A DNA stretch of 64,000 bases, taken from NCBI RefSeq assembly GCF_016653635.2, contig NZ_CP067420.1, forward strand, positions 4,118,001 through 4,182,000, read 5' to 3'. Shown in pieces: positions 45,080 through 55,342 of the stretch. The number at the start of each line of letters is the position of its first letter. Within the stretch, counting starts at the first letter, position 1. The notes under the pieces were generated by a model. It did no database searches. It had not been told where the DNA came from and saw only the letters and a list, made by a program, of their open reading frames with translations. This stretch comes from Skermanella sp. TT6 (GTDB lineage: Bacteria; Pseudomonadota; Alphaproteobacteria; Azospirillales; Azospirillaceae). Both the position numbers and the translations under genes were made by a program.

Positions 45080-45873
45080 CAACTCTCCCGTTCGCCGGAC
45101 CGTCGGCCGTCCGGCCTGTCCGCGGCGAACCGCAGGCGGACATAGTCGGCGTACCAGGTCCCGTCGGATTTCAGCAGGTCCGGGGCGATGGCCGCCATCA
45201 CCTCGTCCAACACGGCGTTCCGCTCCCCCTCCGGCACGGCGGCAAGGAAGCTTCCCGCGAAGGTCGCGAGCCATCCGGCCATCCCGGTCGGCAGGGGCGT
45301 CGGCCGCTCGATCAGCTCGCACGAGCGCACCCGGAAGCCGGCCGCCGCCAGCCTGGCGGCATAATCGTCCGACGTGGGGAAGAACCAGGGATTGGCGGCC
45401 TTGCCGTCGATGCCGCGCCGGCCCAGGGCCGCCTCCAGCGCATGGACGATCCGGGCGACGTTGCCGGCCCCGCCGAACTCGCCGACGAACCGTCCGCCGG
45501 GCCGCAGCGCGTTCCACACCCCGGCGATCACGTCGTCCGGCCGGAGCATCCAGTGCAGCGCCGCGTTGGAGAAGACGGCGTCGAAGCCGCCGCCCACGGC
45601 CAGCGCATGCCCGTCCATCAGATGGACATCGATCCCGCGCGCCCGCGCCGCGGCGGTCAGCTCCGGGCTGGCATCCACGCCGACAACCCGGCAGCCGGCG
45701 GCCGCCAGCTTTTCCGTCAGGACGCCGTCGCCGCAGCCGAGGTCGAGGATGCGCTCGCCGGGCCGGGGGGCCAGCAGGTCGACGACCGGCAGGCCGAGAT
45801 CCGCGACGAACCGGGCGTTTTCCGCGTAGCCGCAGGCATTCCAGCTCTGCGAAGGTCCGGTCCGGTCGGTCAT
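45079..45873 (-). CDS. Class I SAM-dependent methyltransferase
   Basis: 264 residues. Motif I is RILDLGCGDGVLTEKLAAAG, with VVGVDASPELTAAAR following and the later FDAVFSNAALHWM, typical of trans-aconitate/ubiquinone-type small-molecule methyltransferases. The substrate cannot be predicted. The ATG with gggagatt upstream was taken; the frame extends 15 codons further to an ATG that lacks such support. It sits between mlaD and DUF2155, where many relatives have no gene, so it may be an insertion into the block. Confidence 0.85.
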   Translation of the reverse strand: MTDRTGPSQSWNACGYAENARFVADLGLPVVDLLAPRPGERILDLGCGDGVLTEKLAAAGCRVVGVDASPELTAAARARGIDVHLMDGHALAVGGGFDAVFSNAALHWMLRPDDVIAGVWNALRPGGRFVGEFGGAGNVARIVHALEAALGRRGIDGKAANPWFFPTSDDYAARLAAAGFRVRSCELIERPTPLPTGMAGWLATFAGSFLAAVPEGERNAVLDEVMAAIAPDLLKSDGTWYADYVRLRFAADRPDGRRSGERES

Positions 45874-45934
45874 ACCCGAATCTCCCTGTTCAGCCAAATC
45901 CCCTTGTTCGGCGGGCATCCGGCCGGTCCGGCGG

Positions 45935-46474
45935 TCAGTTGCCGAGCAGCCCGCCGCCCTGGGCGCCGCCCGCCGCGGGAGGTGCCGGCGGGGCTCCTTC
46001 GCCCTGGCCCTGCTCCTGCCCTTGCGGGCCGCCGCCCTGCATGCTGAAGATGACCTGGCCCAGCAGCTGTTCCAGGCCCGGCGTGGACTGGGTGAAGTCG
46101 ATCCGGCCCCCGGGCTGGATCATGTCCGGATCGCCGCCCGGCTCCAGCGCCATGTATTTGCCGCCCAGCAGGCTCTCGCTCGCGATCAGGGCGACGGTGT
46201 CCTTCGGCAGCTTGATGCTGGGATCGATCGTCATGCGGACGACCGCGAGATACGTGGACGGGTCCAGGGTCTGGCTGGTCACCGTGCCGACCTTGACGCC
46301 GCTGATCCGGACGTCGCTGCCGTTCTGCAGGCCGCCGACGCTGGAGAAGTTGGCCGAGACCTCGTAGCCCTCGACCCGCCGCAGGTCGGCGCTGGTGTAG
46401 GCAAAGACCAAAAAGAAACCCGCCACGGCGATGACGACACCGCCGAGCACGGTTTCAATGGTATTCCTGCGCAT
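45935..46474 (-). CDS. mlaD: MlaD-family outer-membrane lipid transport protein
   Basis: 179 residues. One N-terminal transmembrane helix ([20 protein letters not shown]) anchors an MCE domain: [29 protein letters not shown], then [14 protein letters not shown]. MlaD forms a hexameric ring that passes phospholipids between the membranes. The C-terminal 40 residues are glutamine/glycine/proline-rich. The MlaE and MlaF partners are not in the window. The NDUFA12 gene lies 95 bases upstream. Confidence 0.9.
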   Translation of the reverse strand: MRRNTIETVLGGVVIAVAGFFLVFAYTSADLRRVEGYEVSANFSSVGGLQNGSDVRISGVKVGTVTSQTLDPSTYLAVVRMTIDPSIKLPKDTVALIASESLLGGKYMALEPGGDPDMIQPGGRIDFTQSTPGLEQLLGQVIFSMQGGGPQGQEQGQGEGAPPAPPAAGGAQGGGLLGN

Positions 46475-46569
46475 TCATGATTCCTCGGTGGATGGGCCCG
46501 CCGCGGCCGTCGCGTCCGGGATCGGACCGTCGGCCGGACGGGCGGGCGACCGGGGAGCAGGCCGGGCGG

Positions 46570-46956
46570 TCAGCCCGGAGTCCACGGTTCGTAGTCGCCG
46601 GTGGCGCGTCCGCGCTGGCCGCCCTCCAGCGTGTGGCCCGGCGGCCGGTAGGCGCCGAGGCTGCCGGTGGCGTTGGGCACGTGCGGCTTCTGCCAGGGCT
46701 TGTGGAACGCGCTGTTCTCCTTCAGCGGCTCGTTGACCGTGAAGTGCAGCCATCCGTGCCATTCCGGCGGAACCTTGGTCGCCTCCGGCTCGCCGTTGTA
46801 GATGACCCAGCGGCGCTCGCGTCGGCCCTTGGCCTTCTTTTCCCGGTAGTAGGCGTTGCCGAATTGGTCGGTCCCGACCAGCTCGCCGCGGCGCCACGTG
46901 AACAGGCGGATCTGCAGGTTGGACAGAAACGTGTTGAAGGATATGCGTTCTTTCAT
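46570..46956 (-). CDS. Complex I accessory subunit, NDUFA12-like
   Basis: 128 residues. NDUFA12 (B17.2) is an accessory subunit of NADH:ubiquinone oxidoreductase, present in alphaproteobacteria and mitochondria. The conserved stretch is [43 protein letters not shown], and the C-terminal [17 protein letters not shown]. The start ATG giving [10 protein letters not shown] was chosen; the frame continues upstream without support. It heads the minus-strand series mlaD-methyltransferase-DUF2155. Confidence 0.93.
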   Translation of the reverse strand: MKERISFNTFLSNLQIRLFTWRRGELVGTDQFGNAYYREKKAKGRRERRWVIYNGEPEATKVPPEWHGWLHFTVNEPLKENSAFHKPWQKPHVPNATGSLGAYRPPGHTLEGGQRGRATGDYEPWTPG

Positions 46957-47406
46957 GGCCGCTCGCTGACGGGTTCGAACCCGCGTTCCGCTCTTTTCGT
47001 CGCCGCGGAATATGGCATCTGGGCCTGCCCGCGTCCAGCCGGACGCAAGAGGGGGAGTCCGATAATCGCCGGACGGCGACTCCGATGCGGCCCGGCGACT
47101 GAATCGGCGCACCCCTGTCAACGGCTTTACGCGGCGGCCGGACAAGGCTACGGTCACCGTCTCCCCGAACCTCTCCCTGAGACACCGTGTCGCGCCGAAC
47201 ACAGACACCCACGACATTTTGTGGGTGACGGAACATCGACGCCAAAATGTGGTTGCCTACACCAGAACTTGTGGCACACTCCGATCCAAGCACAGGATAT
47301 CGTGGCCGGCCCGGACGGGCGAAGGCCGCGGTGCCACGGGGCAGCAAGAGTTTTTCAGCCGGCGCCGGCCAGGGATGGCGCCCGCCAGAGCCAAGGGATC
47401 ACTGCG
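46957..47406. other. Divergent intergenic region NDUFA12 / nrdJ
   Basis: 450 bases. The notable element is the dyad at 47206-47227 and its two weaker echoes downstream. No cobalamin riboswitch core was recognised, and no gene is convincing. Confidence 0.6.
47206..47227 (+). promoter_or_regulatory. NrdR-box-like dyad upstream of nrdJ
   Basis: Perfect 7-base arms cacccac / gtgggtg around gacatttt. The inner 16 bases ccacgacattttgtgg resemble the CAC-N-GTG layout of NrdR boxes. Related sequences gccaaaatgtgg (47241-47252) and ccagaacttgtgg (47262-47274) follow, but the spacing is not the usual 31-32 bases between box starts. Confidence 0.4.
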
Positions 47407-50400
47407 ATGCGGATTGAGCGACGTTTCACGACCGAAGGAAAGGACGCCTACGACGGAATCGAGTTCCGCCGTACCACCAGCGAGATCCGCAATCCCGACG
47501 GCTCGGTCGTGTTCCAGCTCGCCGACATCGACGTCCCGGCCGACTGGAGCCAGGTCGCCTGCGACATCCTTGCGCAGAAGTATTTCCGCAAGGCCGGCAT
47601 CCCCGCGGCCCTCAAGGCGGTCGAGGAGAACACCGTCCCCAGTTGGCTGTGGCGCAAGGTCGCCGACGAGGAGGCGCTGAAGCGCGTCTCCAAGGAGAAC
47701 CGGCTGGTCGGCGAGACCTCGGCCCGGCAGGTGTTCGACCGGCTGGCCGGCACCTGGACCTACTGGGGCTGGCAGGGCGGCTATTTCGACGCCGAGTCGG
47801 ATGCCCGCGCCTTCTTCGACGAGATGCGCTACATGCTGTGCCGCCAGATGGCGGCGCCCAACAGCCCGCAATGGTTCAACACCGGCCTGCACTGGGCCTA
47901 CGGGATCGACGGCCCGGCCCAGGGCCACTACTACGTCGATTTCCGCACCGGCGAGCTCACCGCGTCCGAGTCGGCCTACGAGCACCCGCAGCCGCATGCC
48001 TGCTTCATCCAGGGCGTGCGCGACGACCTGGTCGGCGACGGCGGCATCATGGACCTGTGGGTGCGCGAGGCGCGCCTGTTCAAGTACGGATCGGGCACCG
48101 GCTCCAACTTCTCCAAGGTCCGCGGCGACGGCGAGAAGCTGTCGGGCGGCGGCCGGTCCTCCGGCCTGATGAGCTTCCTGAAGATCGGCGACCGCGCCGC
48201 CGGCGCGATCAAGTCCGGCGGCACCACCCGGCGCGCCGCCAAGATGGTCACGGTCGACCTCGACCACCCGGACATCGAGGCCTACATCGACTGGAAGGTG
48301 ACGGAGGAGCAGAAGGTCGCGGCGCTGGTCGCCGGCTCCAAGCTCGCCTCCAAGCACATGAACGCGGTCATGGCCGCCGCCACCGAGGGCTTCTCCCCGA
48401 CCGACCCGAAGCGCCTGGACCCCAAGGAGAACAAGGCGCTGAAGAAGGCCGTGATCGCCGCCCGCAAGGCGATGATCCCGGAGAACTACGTCCAGCGCGT
48501 GATCCAGTTCGCCGGCCAGGGCTACACCTCGATCCAGTTCAAGACCTACGACACCGACTGGGATTCGGAAGCCTACCTGACCGTCTCCGGCCAGAACTCG
48601 AACAACTCGGTCCGGATCTCCAACGACTTCATCGAGGCCGTGCTGGACGACGCCGACTGGCAGCTGATCCGCCGCACCGACGGCAAGGTCGCCAAGACCC
48701 TGAAGGCGCGCGACCTGTGGGAAAAGATCGGCGAAGCGGCCTGGGCCTGCGCCGATCCGGGAGTCCAGTTCGACACCACCATCAACGAGTGGCACACCTG
48801 CCCGGCGTCCGGCCGGATCAACGCGTCGAACCCGTGCTCGGAATACATGTTCCTGGACGATACGGCGTGCAATCTGGCGTCGCTGAACCTCATGACCTTC
48901 CGCCGTCCCGACGGCGAGTTCGACATCGAGTCGTTCGAGCATGCCTGCCGGCTGTGGACCGTCGTGCTGGAAATCTCGGTCCTGATGGCCCAGTTCCCGT
49001 CGAAGGAGATCGCCCAGCTCAGCTACGAATTCCGCACGCTCGGCCTCGGCTACGCCAACCTGGGCGGCCTGCTGATGGCGGCCGGCATCTCCTACGACAG
49101 CGACGCGGGCCGCGCGCTGTGCGGCGCCATCACCGCCGTCATGACCGGCGTGTCCTACGCGACCTCGGCCGAGATGGCGCAGGAACTGGGGACCTTCCCC
49201 GGCTACGAGATCAACCGCGACCACATGCTTCGGGTGATCCGCAACCACCGCCGCGCCGCCTACGGCGACGCGTCCGGCAACGGGCCGGAGTACGAGGGCC
49301 TGTCGGTCCTGCCGGTCGCGATCCGGGAAGACGAGTGCCCGAACCGGGACCTGGTCGCGGCGGCCCGGCGCGCCTGGGACGGCGCGCTGGAGCTCGGCGA
49401 GCTGTACGGGTTCCGCAACGCGCAGGCGACGGTGATCGCCCCCACGGGCACCATCGGCCTGGTGATGGACTGCGACACCACCGGCATCGAGCCGGACTTC
49501 GCCCTGGTGAAGTTCAAGAAGCTGGCCGGCGGCGGCTACTTCAAGATCATCAACCGGGTCGTGCCCGAGGCGCTGCGCAAGCTGGGCTACACGCCCGAGC
49601 AGATCGAGGCGATCGAGCGCTACGCCGTCGGCCACGGCACGCTGAAGGCAGCACCCGGCGTCAACCACGCCGCCCTGAAGGCGAAGGGCTTCACCGACGA
49701 GACGCTGAAGGCGCTGGAGCAGGGACTCGGCAACGCCTTCGACATCAAGTTCGCCTTCAACAAGTGGTCGCTGGGCGCGGAATTCTGCACCGAGGTGCTG
49801 GGCATCCCCGCCGCCGCGCTGGATGATTTCGGCTTCGACATGCTGGCCCACCTGGGCTTCTCGCGGGCCGAGATCGACGCGGCGAACACCTATTGCTGCG
49901 GCGCCATGACTCTGGAAGGCGCCCCGCACCTCCGCGAGGAGCATCTGCCGGTGTTCGACTGCGCCAACCCGTGCGGCCGGATCGGCAAGCGCTACCTCTC
50001 GACCGAGAGCCACATCCGCATGATGGCGGCGGCCCAGCCCTTCATCTCGGGCGCCATCTCCAAGACCATCAACATGCCGAACTCGGCCACGGTCGAGCAG
50101 TGCAAGGACGCCTACATGCTGTCCTGGCGCCTGGGCACCAAGGCCAACGCGCTGTACCGCGACGGCTCCAAGCTCAGCCAGCCCCTGTCCAGCAGCATCC
50201 TGGAAGGCGAGGACGAGTCGGAGGACGAGGATACCGTCCAGGCCATCATCGACGCCCCGCCGGCCGAGCGGGCGCCGATGGTCGCGGAGCGGATCGTCGA
50301 GAAGGTGGTCGAGCGCATGCGCGAGCGGGCCGACCGCGAGAAGCTGCCGCACCGGCGCAAGGGCTACACCCAGAAGGCCGTCGTCGGCGGCCACAAGGTC

Positions 50401-51162
50401 TATCTGCGCACCGGCGAGTACGAGGACGGCCGGCTGGGCGAGATCTTCATCGACATGCACAAGGAAGGCGCCGCCTTCCGGTCGCTGATGAACAACTTCG
50501 CCATCGCGATCTCCATCGGCCTTCAGTACGGCGTGCCGCTGGAGGAGTTCGTGGAGGCCTTCACCTTCGTCCGCTTCGAGCCGTCGGGCCCGGTCCAGGG
50601 CAACGACGCGATCAAGATGGCGACCTCGGTGATCGACTACATCTTCCGCGAACTGGCGATCAGCTACCTGCAGCGCACCGACCTGTCCCACGCCACCCCG
50701 GACGACCTGTTCCCCGACAGCCTGGGTACCGGCGACGGCGAAGGCAACCTGCCCCCGGCGGCGGAGCGATTCACCAAGGACACGCTCGACGCCGTGCAGA
50801 AGGTCGCCAGCAAGGGCTATGTCCGGTCCAACCTGCGCGTCCTGCCGGGCGGCCAGTCCACCCGCGCCGTCGCCGCCATGGCGGTGGCCACGGGTGCCCA
50901 GGCCACTGCGCTGAGCAGCGGCGGGGCCGCGCTGGGGAACGAGGCGACCGCCCGCGCCCTGTCCCCCGACCAGTCCCAGCCCGCCGTCGCCGTGGCGGTC
51001 GCGACCGCGCCGGCGGCCGACCAGCGGATGGAACGCATCCGCGAGGCCCGCGCCAAGGGATACGAGGGCGATCCCTGCGGCGAGTGCGGGAACATGACGC
51101 TGGTGCGCAACGGCACCTGCATGAAGTGCGACACCTGCGGGTCCACGACCGGCTGCTCCTGA
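47407..51162 (+). CDS. nrdJ: Vitamin B12-dependent (class II) ribonucleotide reductase
   Basis: 1251 residues, the long form with an adenosylcobalamin-dependent catalytic core. It reduces ribonucleotides to deoxyribonucleotides without needing oxygen. Core motifs are [29 protein letters not shown], the active-site [21 protein letters not shown], and [33 protein letters not shown]. The C-terminal segment has cysteines in [28 protein letters not shown], a redox/zinc-type tail. The ATG has aaggga upstream. An 18-bp hairpin follows the stop. Confidence 0.96.
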   Translation: MRIERRFTTEGKDAYDGIEFRRTTSEIRNPDGSVVFQLADIDVPADWSQVACDILAQKYFRKAGIPAALKAVEENTVPSWLWRKVADEEALKRVSKENRLVGETSARQVFDRLAGTWTYWGWQGGYFDAESDARAFFDEMRYMLCRQMAAPNSPQWFNTGLHWAYGIDGPAQGHYYVDFRTGELTASESAYEHPQPHACFIQGVRDDLVGDGGIMDLWVREARLFKYGSGTGSNFSKVRGDGEKLSGGGRSSGLMSFLKIGDRAAGAIKSGGTTRRAAKMVTVDLDHPDIEAYIDWKVTEEQKVAALVAGSKLASKHMNAVMAAATEGFSPTDPKRLDPKENKALKKAVIAARKAMIPENYVQRVIQFAGQGYTSIQFKTYDTDWDSEAYLTVSGQNSNNSVRISNDFIEAVLDDADWQLIRRTDGKVAKTLKARDLWEKIGEAAWACADPGVQFDTTINEWHTCPASGRINASNPCSEYMFLDDTACNLASLNLMTFRRPDGEFDIESFEHACRLWTVVLEISVLMAQFPSKEIAQLSYEFRTLGLGYANLGGLLMAAGISYDSDAGRALCGAITAVMTGVSYATSAEMAQELGTFPGYEINRDHMLRVIRNHRRAAYGDASGNGPEYEGLSVLPVAIREDECPNRDLVAAARRAWDGALELGELYGFRNAQATVIAPTGTIGLVMDCDTTGIEPDFALVKFKKLAGGGYFKIINRVVPEALRKLGYTPEQIEAIERYAVGHGTLKAAPGVNHAALKAKGFTDETLKALEQGLGNAFDIKFAFNKWSLGAEFCTEVLGIPAAALDDFGFDMLAHLGFSRAEIDAANTYCCGAMTLEGAPHLREEHLPVFDCANPCGRIGKRYLSTESHIRMMAAAQPFISGAISKTINMPNSATVEQCKDAYMLSWRLGTKANALYRDGSKLSQPLSSSILEGEDESEDEDTVQAIIDAPPAERAPMVAERIVEKVVERMRERADREKLPHRRKGYTQKAVVGGHKVYLRTGEYEDGRLGEIFIDMHKEGAAFRSLMNNFAIAISIGLQYGVPLEEFVEAFTFVRFEPSGPVQGNDAIKMATSVIDYIFRELAISYLQRTDLSHATPDDLFPDSLGTGDGEGNLPPAAERFTKDTLDAVQKVASKGYVRSNLRVLPGGQSTRAVAAMAVATGAQATALSSGGAALGNEATARALSPDQSQPAVAVAVATAPAADQRMERIREARAKGYEGDPCGECGNMTLVRNGTCMKCDTCGSTTGCS

Positions 51163-51223
51163 GCCGGGCCGACGGCAGCCCCCTCCCGGGGGCGCCGTCC
51201 GCCGCGCCCGCATCGACTGTTTC

Positions 51224-51263
51224 CATTTGCCCGCCGCGACCATCCGGTCGCGGCGGGCAAATG
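51224..51263 (+). terminator. Long perfect hairpin downstream of nrdJ
   Basis: 18-bp perfect stem (51224-51241 with 51246-51263), catttgcccgccgcgacc and its complement, loop atcc. It has no T-run, but its position 61 bases after the nrdJ stop and its strength suggest an end-of-transcript structure. Confidence 0.6.
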
Positions 51264-51763
51264 CGTTCCGGCCTCCCGGAGCGTACACCGGAGGAAAGTC
51301 GTTTTCCGCCTTGTTTCCTGTTTTCTGAAGTGACTCGGTCCAGAGAGGTGTTTTGCCTGCAAATCCAGCCAGAGCAGTCCTCAGGGAACGACTGTTCCAC
51401 GATCTAATCGCCGGATCGATCAGAGGCATCGGTGGGGAAACCGGCCCAACTAATCTCACGGGGCACGACGGGTGATCACTTTTCCTTGCGAAGTTGCCTG
51501 GATATACCCGGAAGGCCGGAATCCTGATGTTTTACCCCTGCCTTCGTTACTTGATTGGCTCAAAGCCAAGAGATAACGTTCGAGGATGTCACCCCATGTC
51601 CGGGATGCGCCCCGAACATCTTCATGATGCGGCGCATGGCGCCCTGAGGTCTCAGCTTGAACGATAATCAAACCGGACGCGGACCGAGACGAACCCAATC
51701 TACCGGTGCTGTTGGCGAGTGGCATCGATGATCGCTGCCCCGCCGGCTGGAGTAGCCCCTCAT
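51264..51763. other. Gene-free stretch between nrdJ and the polysaccharide locus
   Basis: About 500 bases, less GC-rich than its surroundings. It probably holds the promoter of the glycosyltransferase genes. A short hairpin ttggct-caa-agccaa occurs near 51555. No gene supported. Confidence 0.5.
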
Positions 51764-52603
51764 ATGAAAGTCGTTTATCAGATTACCCTTTACCATAAAA
51801 AGGATCAGTTCCGATGGTTGATGGCCGCGCTGTACAACGATCTCGATTATTTTCTGATTCATATCGACAAGAACTCTCCTGACAGCTATGTTCGCGAAAT
51901 AGTTGAGATTTGCGGCAATCGTCCCAACATCCATTTCCAGTATCCCCTTCCGATCTATTGGGGCGGCTGGAGCATCGTCGAATCGCAGTTGCAAGGCTTG
52001 CAAGAGGCCGTCGAACGCTGGCCCGACTGGCAGTATTTTTTGAACATAAGTGGTCAGGATTATCCGCTCCGCCGCCGTGAAGGCATCATCGAATATCTGA
52101 CTGGATTGAACGGATCGAGCGGCATAGCATGTATGTCTTTGCCGGACCTCGGCATAAGCATCCGTCGTCGAACTTGGTTCCAATGCATCGAATATGGGCA
52201 TCGAGTCCATCGGCTTCCCTTGCCCAGGGCCGATCTGCTTGTCCGCAGGATAAAATGGAAAGGATCCGGATGGCACATTCTCTCGCGCGGATTCGGCGAG
52301 TGGGTCGTATCGAGCCCGACGGCGGTCAAATGGCGCAAGCTTTGCAGGCGCGTGATGTTCCCGGATGAGTTCTACTTCCAGAACCTCATCATGGACGGCC
52401 CTTTCCAGTCGTTGCGCTCCAACGACAACGGCCGGTTCGTGCTGTGGGAGCAGGCCTCGTCCCGGCCCACCGTGCTTCGCAGGAACGACTTCGAACGCAT
52501 GATGGAAAGCGGAAAGATATTCGCCCGCAAGTTCGACAACGACCAGGACATCGACATCATCCGAGCCATCGCGGAAAAGGTCGGCCATCCGACGCCCGAA
52601 TAA
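51764..52603 (+). CDS. Core-2/I-branching-type beta-1,6-GlcNAc-transferase family protein
   Basis: 279 residues. MKVVYQITLYHKKDQFRWLMAALY starts the GT14-like fold, with IHIDKNS, IYWGGWSIVESQLQGL and YFLNISGQDYPLRRR, matching the (V/L)HxD...WGG...SG.DYP pattern of the family. MFPDEFYFQNLIMDG contains the acidic residue used in catalysis. In eukaryotes the family adds branching GlcNAc; in bacteria it sits in polysaccharide loci. The ATG with ctggag upstream was preferred to the longer start. A paralog lies immediately downstream. Confidence 0.85.
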   Translation: MKVVYQITLYHKKDQFRWLMAALYNDLDYFLIHIDKNSPDSYVREIVEICGNRPNIHFQYPLPIYWGGWSIVESQLQGLQEAVERWPDWQYFLNISGQDYPLRRREGIIEYLTGLNGSSGIACMSLPDLGISIRRRTWFQCIEYGHRVHRLPLPRADLLVRRIKWKGSGWHILSRGFGEWVVSSPTAVKWRKLCRRVMFPDEFYFQNLIMDGPFQSLRSNDNGRFVLWEQASSRPTVLRRNDFERMMESGKIFARKFDNDQDIDIIRAIAEKVGHPTPE

Positions 52604-52682
52604 ACGAGGAGACCTTTGGTCCATCGCTTACAGGAAAGTTGCCCCCGGTATCCCGTAGCGGCCAGGGTCTAGAGAGACCGAA

Positions 52683-53540
52683 ATGAAGATCGCATACATC
52701 ATACTCGCTCACAAGAATCCGCGGCAGTTGGCGAGAATGCTGCAGGCCCTCGACCATGACGGAGCATCCTTCTTCGTCCACATCGACCGGAAGGTGGCGA
52801 TCGCCCCCTTCGCCGAAGCCGTCCGCGAAAGCCGTTCGGACACGCATTTCGTCGCCGACAGGCAGGACGTCCTGTGGGGCGGCTACAGCATGGTCCAGGC
52901 GACGATCGACACCGTTTCCGCGGCGCTGGCGGCCGGCACGCACGACTATTACATCCTGTTGAGCGGTTCCGATTATCCCATACGCTCGTCCGCCGATCTC
53001 CTGGCGGAACTCGGCGCGGCCCGTTACGAGTACATCAACCGCCACAGGATGCCGGCGGACCATGCAGGCAAACCGATCAGCCGCCTCCAGCATCCCTACC
53101 GGGCGACCCGTGATCCGCGGAAGCCGCAGGCCCGCATCATCAACGGCCTCCTGAGACTGCTTCCCAAGCAGGACTACAGGAAGGTGCTCGGCGAACTGGA
53201 ACCGCACGGGGGGTCCCAGTGGTGGTGCCTTTCCGAACCCTGCATCCGGTACATCCTGCAATTCATAGAGAGCCGCCCGGAATTCGTCTCGTTCTTCAGG
53301 AGGGTGAAGATCCCGGACGAGATCATGTTCCACACCATCCTGTCCAGGTCGCCCTTCGAGGACCGGGTCAAGCCGGCCCTGATGTTCACGACCTGGGAGC
53401 AGAAAGGGATGAGCCCGCGGACCCTCACCGCGGCCCAGATTCCCCAACTGCGGGAAAGCGGGAAATTCTTCGCCCGGAAGTTCGATCTGGATGCCGATCC
53501 CGGGATCTTCGACCTGATCGACACCCAGTTGAGGCGGTAA
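52683..53540 (+). CDS. Core-2/I-branching-type glycosyltransferase, second copy
   Basis: 285 residues. It has the same plan as the preceding gene: MKIAYIILAHKNPRQLARML, FFVHIDRK, DVLWGGYSMVQATIDTV, YYILLSGSDYPIRSSADLL, and KIPDEIMFHTILSRSPF. The C-termini also align (RESGKFFARKFDLDAD against MESGKIFARKFDNDQD), so the two are paralogs by duplication. The probable role is transfer of a sugar, perhaps GlcNAc, in exopolysaccharide synthesis. It converges with the beta-helix protein gene. Confidence 0.87.
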   Translation: MKIAYIILAHKNPRQLARMLQALDHDGASFFVHIDRKVAIAPFAEAVRESRSDTHFVADRQDVLWGGYSMVQATIDTVSAALAAGTHDYYILLSGSDYPIRSSADLLAELGAARYEYINRHRMPADHAGKPISRLQHPYRATRDPRKPQARIINGLLRLLPKQDYRKVLGELEPHGGSQWWCLSEPCIRYILQFIESRPEFVSFFRRVKIPDEIMFHTILSRSPFEDRVKPALMFTTWEQKGMSPRTLTAAQIPQLRESGKFFARKFDLDADPGIFDLIDTQLRR

Positions 53541-53557
53541 GGGCCCGAAGCCCCTCC

Positions 53558-53800
53558 TCAGAACGATCCTCTCCGCTTCACGGCCTCGGGAAGATCGCGC
53601 GTTTCGAGGATTCGCAGGTCGGACGGGCTGACATTCTCGACGTCGACGCTCCCTCCCCCGACCTTTCCCAGATCGACCCGCGTGCCGGTCTTCGTCGGGT
53701 ACGCCGCCCCGGGGCTCCCCCGGCCTTTTCCCGCGTAGGTCCCGGCGGCCCCCGCCTGGCCGGAGGCGAGCTTTGCCACGGCGAGGCCGGTCTCGCCCGA
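53558..53800 (-). pseudogene. In-frame continuation after the beta-helix gene's TAG
   Basis: Directly after the TAG at 53801-53803 the same frame stays open for 80 codons: it reads SGETGLAVAKLASGQAGAAG, then GGGSVDVENVSPSDLRILETRDLPEAV to a TGA. The sequence looks protein-like, not random. It may be the original C-terminus cut off by a nonsense codon, or an open frame kept by GC bias. No independent start with a ribosome-binding site is obvious. Confidence 0.35.
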
Positions 53801-55342
53801 CTAGCCTTCCGGCCGGCCGCCGTCGCAGACGGCGAGGATATCCGTTCGCGGATCGAAGCCGACGATGGTGTCGTGGCTGCCGTCGGCGCAGATGACGAAG
53901 GTGTCGGCACCGGAGCCGCTCACCAGGACATCGTCGCCGGGACCGGCCACCAGGATGTTGTTTCCTGATTTTCCCTCCAGCCGGGCACCGCCCGCCGCCG
54001 CGATCAGCAGATCGTCCTTGTTGCGTCCGCCGACGGCGCTCCCGAACGTCACGCGGTTGGTGAGCCGGTCGGACGGGGGGCCCCAGCGCTCGCCGTCCAT
54101 GTTCCAGTAGACCGCCGGAATCCACATGCCGTGTCCGTCGTAAACATCCGACCTCTTCACCAGCACCTGGTTGTGATGGCTCCTTCCCCCGTGGAAATTG
54201 ACGTCACGGTCGGTGAAGTCGATCGAGATGTCGTTGTAGGCGCTGGCCGCCCAGCTGTGGAAGGTCACGCTGTGCCGCATTCCCCGGTCCGAAAGGCCGC
54301 GGAGGTGGCTGGCGAAGACCGTCCCGAGATGGACGGCGTAGCCTTGCCCGCCCTTCTTGTTGTGCGCGCCGTCGGACGAAAGACGATCGCCCTCCAGACC
54401 GTAGATCCGGTAGAAGCCGAACGCGCCGCTGGCGGCATCCTGGACCCGGATGTCGCTCAGGTGCGGATCCCTCAGCCCCTCCAGCCGCAGCGCGTAGGTA
54501 TGCATCTTGAAGTCCGGGAGAGTTTCCTTGCCCCATTTCAGCGGGTCCGCCCGCCCATAGGCATAGGTTATCGTCAAGTCGGACATGGACACGCCCGTCA
54601 GCAGGTCCACCCGCCTCGCCACCGCCGAGCCCGCCGAATAGTCGAAGCCCAGGGGAAGGCTCAGGCGGATCTCGTTTCCATCGACCCTTTCCACGATTGC
54701 CAGAGTTTCCCTCAGGGGAAATTTGAACATCCAGGGCCTGACAGCATCCCGTCGGAAGCCGATCGCGTCGAAGTAGGCCTGGTCGTTGGGCTCGGACAGA
54801 TGGATCGCGTCGCCGGCCCGGACGGCATCCTTGTCCCGGATCCTGATGGTCCGGTCCGACGCCTTGGCATCCGATGCCAGTTCGAAGGCAGGCCCCTCGG
54901 TTCCGCCGCGCCACTCGATGGCGTTGCCGCCTGTCCCCGGCGGGAAATTCCACACGAGCGTCGTCCTGCCGACCCCCGCGCCCGCCAGGGCGATATCGCC
55001 CCGCCTGATCTCCAACTTGGAGGAGAACTCATATCGTCCGGCCTGGAACCGGATCGTCGATCCGGCCGGGGCGTCCTCGATCATCCCCTGGAGCTCCGAT
55101 ACGGATATTCCGAAAGGCACGACCCTGTCCGGCATTCCGGATTGCGATCGCCCGGCCCAGGCACGACCACCTGCCAACGCAAGCACCATCGCAATCATCG
55201 TGACGAACGTACAGACAAAGAGAGTAATTCCCGTGCCCCTTCTGTCCGCGCGCGCCCGGGATAGGCAGCTTTCAAACTTCATACCGCTTTGGTCATCAGC
55301 CGCCGTCACGACACCCGTTTTCCCGAACTGAATGATTGTCAA
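53801..55342 (-). CDS. Secreted right-handed beta-helix protein with RTX-like tail
   Basis: 513 residues. A signal/anchor hydrophobic segment lies near residues 40-60 (TLFVCTFVTMIAMVLALAGG). The middle resembles a pectate-lyase-like beta-helix: AGSTIRFQAGRYEFSSKLEI, RRGDIALAGAGVGRTTLVW, and repeated turns later. The end has NNILVAGPGDDVLVSGSGADTF, RTX/hemolysin-type calcium-binding repeats. It may be a polysaccharide lyase or a structural factor for the polymer made by this locus. The start is TTG preceded by ggggag; a later ATG (55282) lacks a ribosome-binding site. It is transcribed away from the MurA-like operon. Confidence 0.75.
   Translation of the reverse strand: MTIIQFGKTGVVTAADDQSGMKFESCLSRARADRRGTGITLFVCTFVTMIAMVLALAGGRAWAGRSQSGMPDRVVPFGISVSELQGMIEDAPAGSTIRFQAGRYEFSSKLEIRRGDIALAGAGVGRTTLVWNFPPGTGGNAIEWRGGTEGPAFELASDAKASDRTIRIRDKDAVRAGDAIHLSEPNDQAYFDAIGFRRDAVRPWMFKFPLRETLAIVERVDGNEIRLSLPLGFDYSAGSAVARRVDLLTGVSMSDLTITYAYGRADPLKWGKETLPDFKMHTYALRLEGLRDPHLSDIRVQDAASGAFGFYRIYGLEGDRLSSDGAHNKKGGQGYAVHLGTVFASHLRGLSDRGMRHSVTFHSWAASAYNDISIDFTDRDVNFHGGRSHHNQVLVKRSDVYDGHGMWIPAVYWNMDGERWGPPSDRLTNRVTFGSAVGGRNKDDLLIAAAGGARLEGKSGNNILVAGPGDDVLVSGSGADTFVICADGSHDTIVGFDPRTDILAVCDGGRPEG

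Noticed and set aside
47060-47406. Cobalamin riboswitch upstream of nrdJ
   Set aside because: None of the conserved B12-box sequence was found.
51386-51397. GAAC-N4-GTTC resembling a Bacillus-type SOS box
   Set aside because: Alphaproteobacterial LexA sites use a different layout and no SOS gene starts here.
47257-51459. A 1400-codon open frame on the minus strand
   Set aside because: It lies antisense to nrdJ, has low-complexity composition typical of GC-rich shadow frames, and shows no domain.
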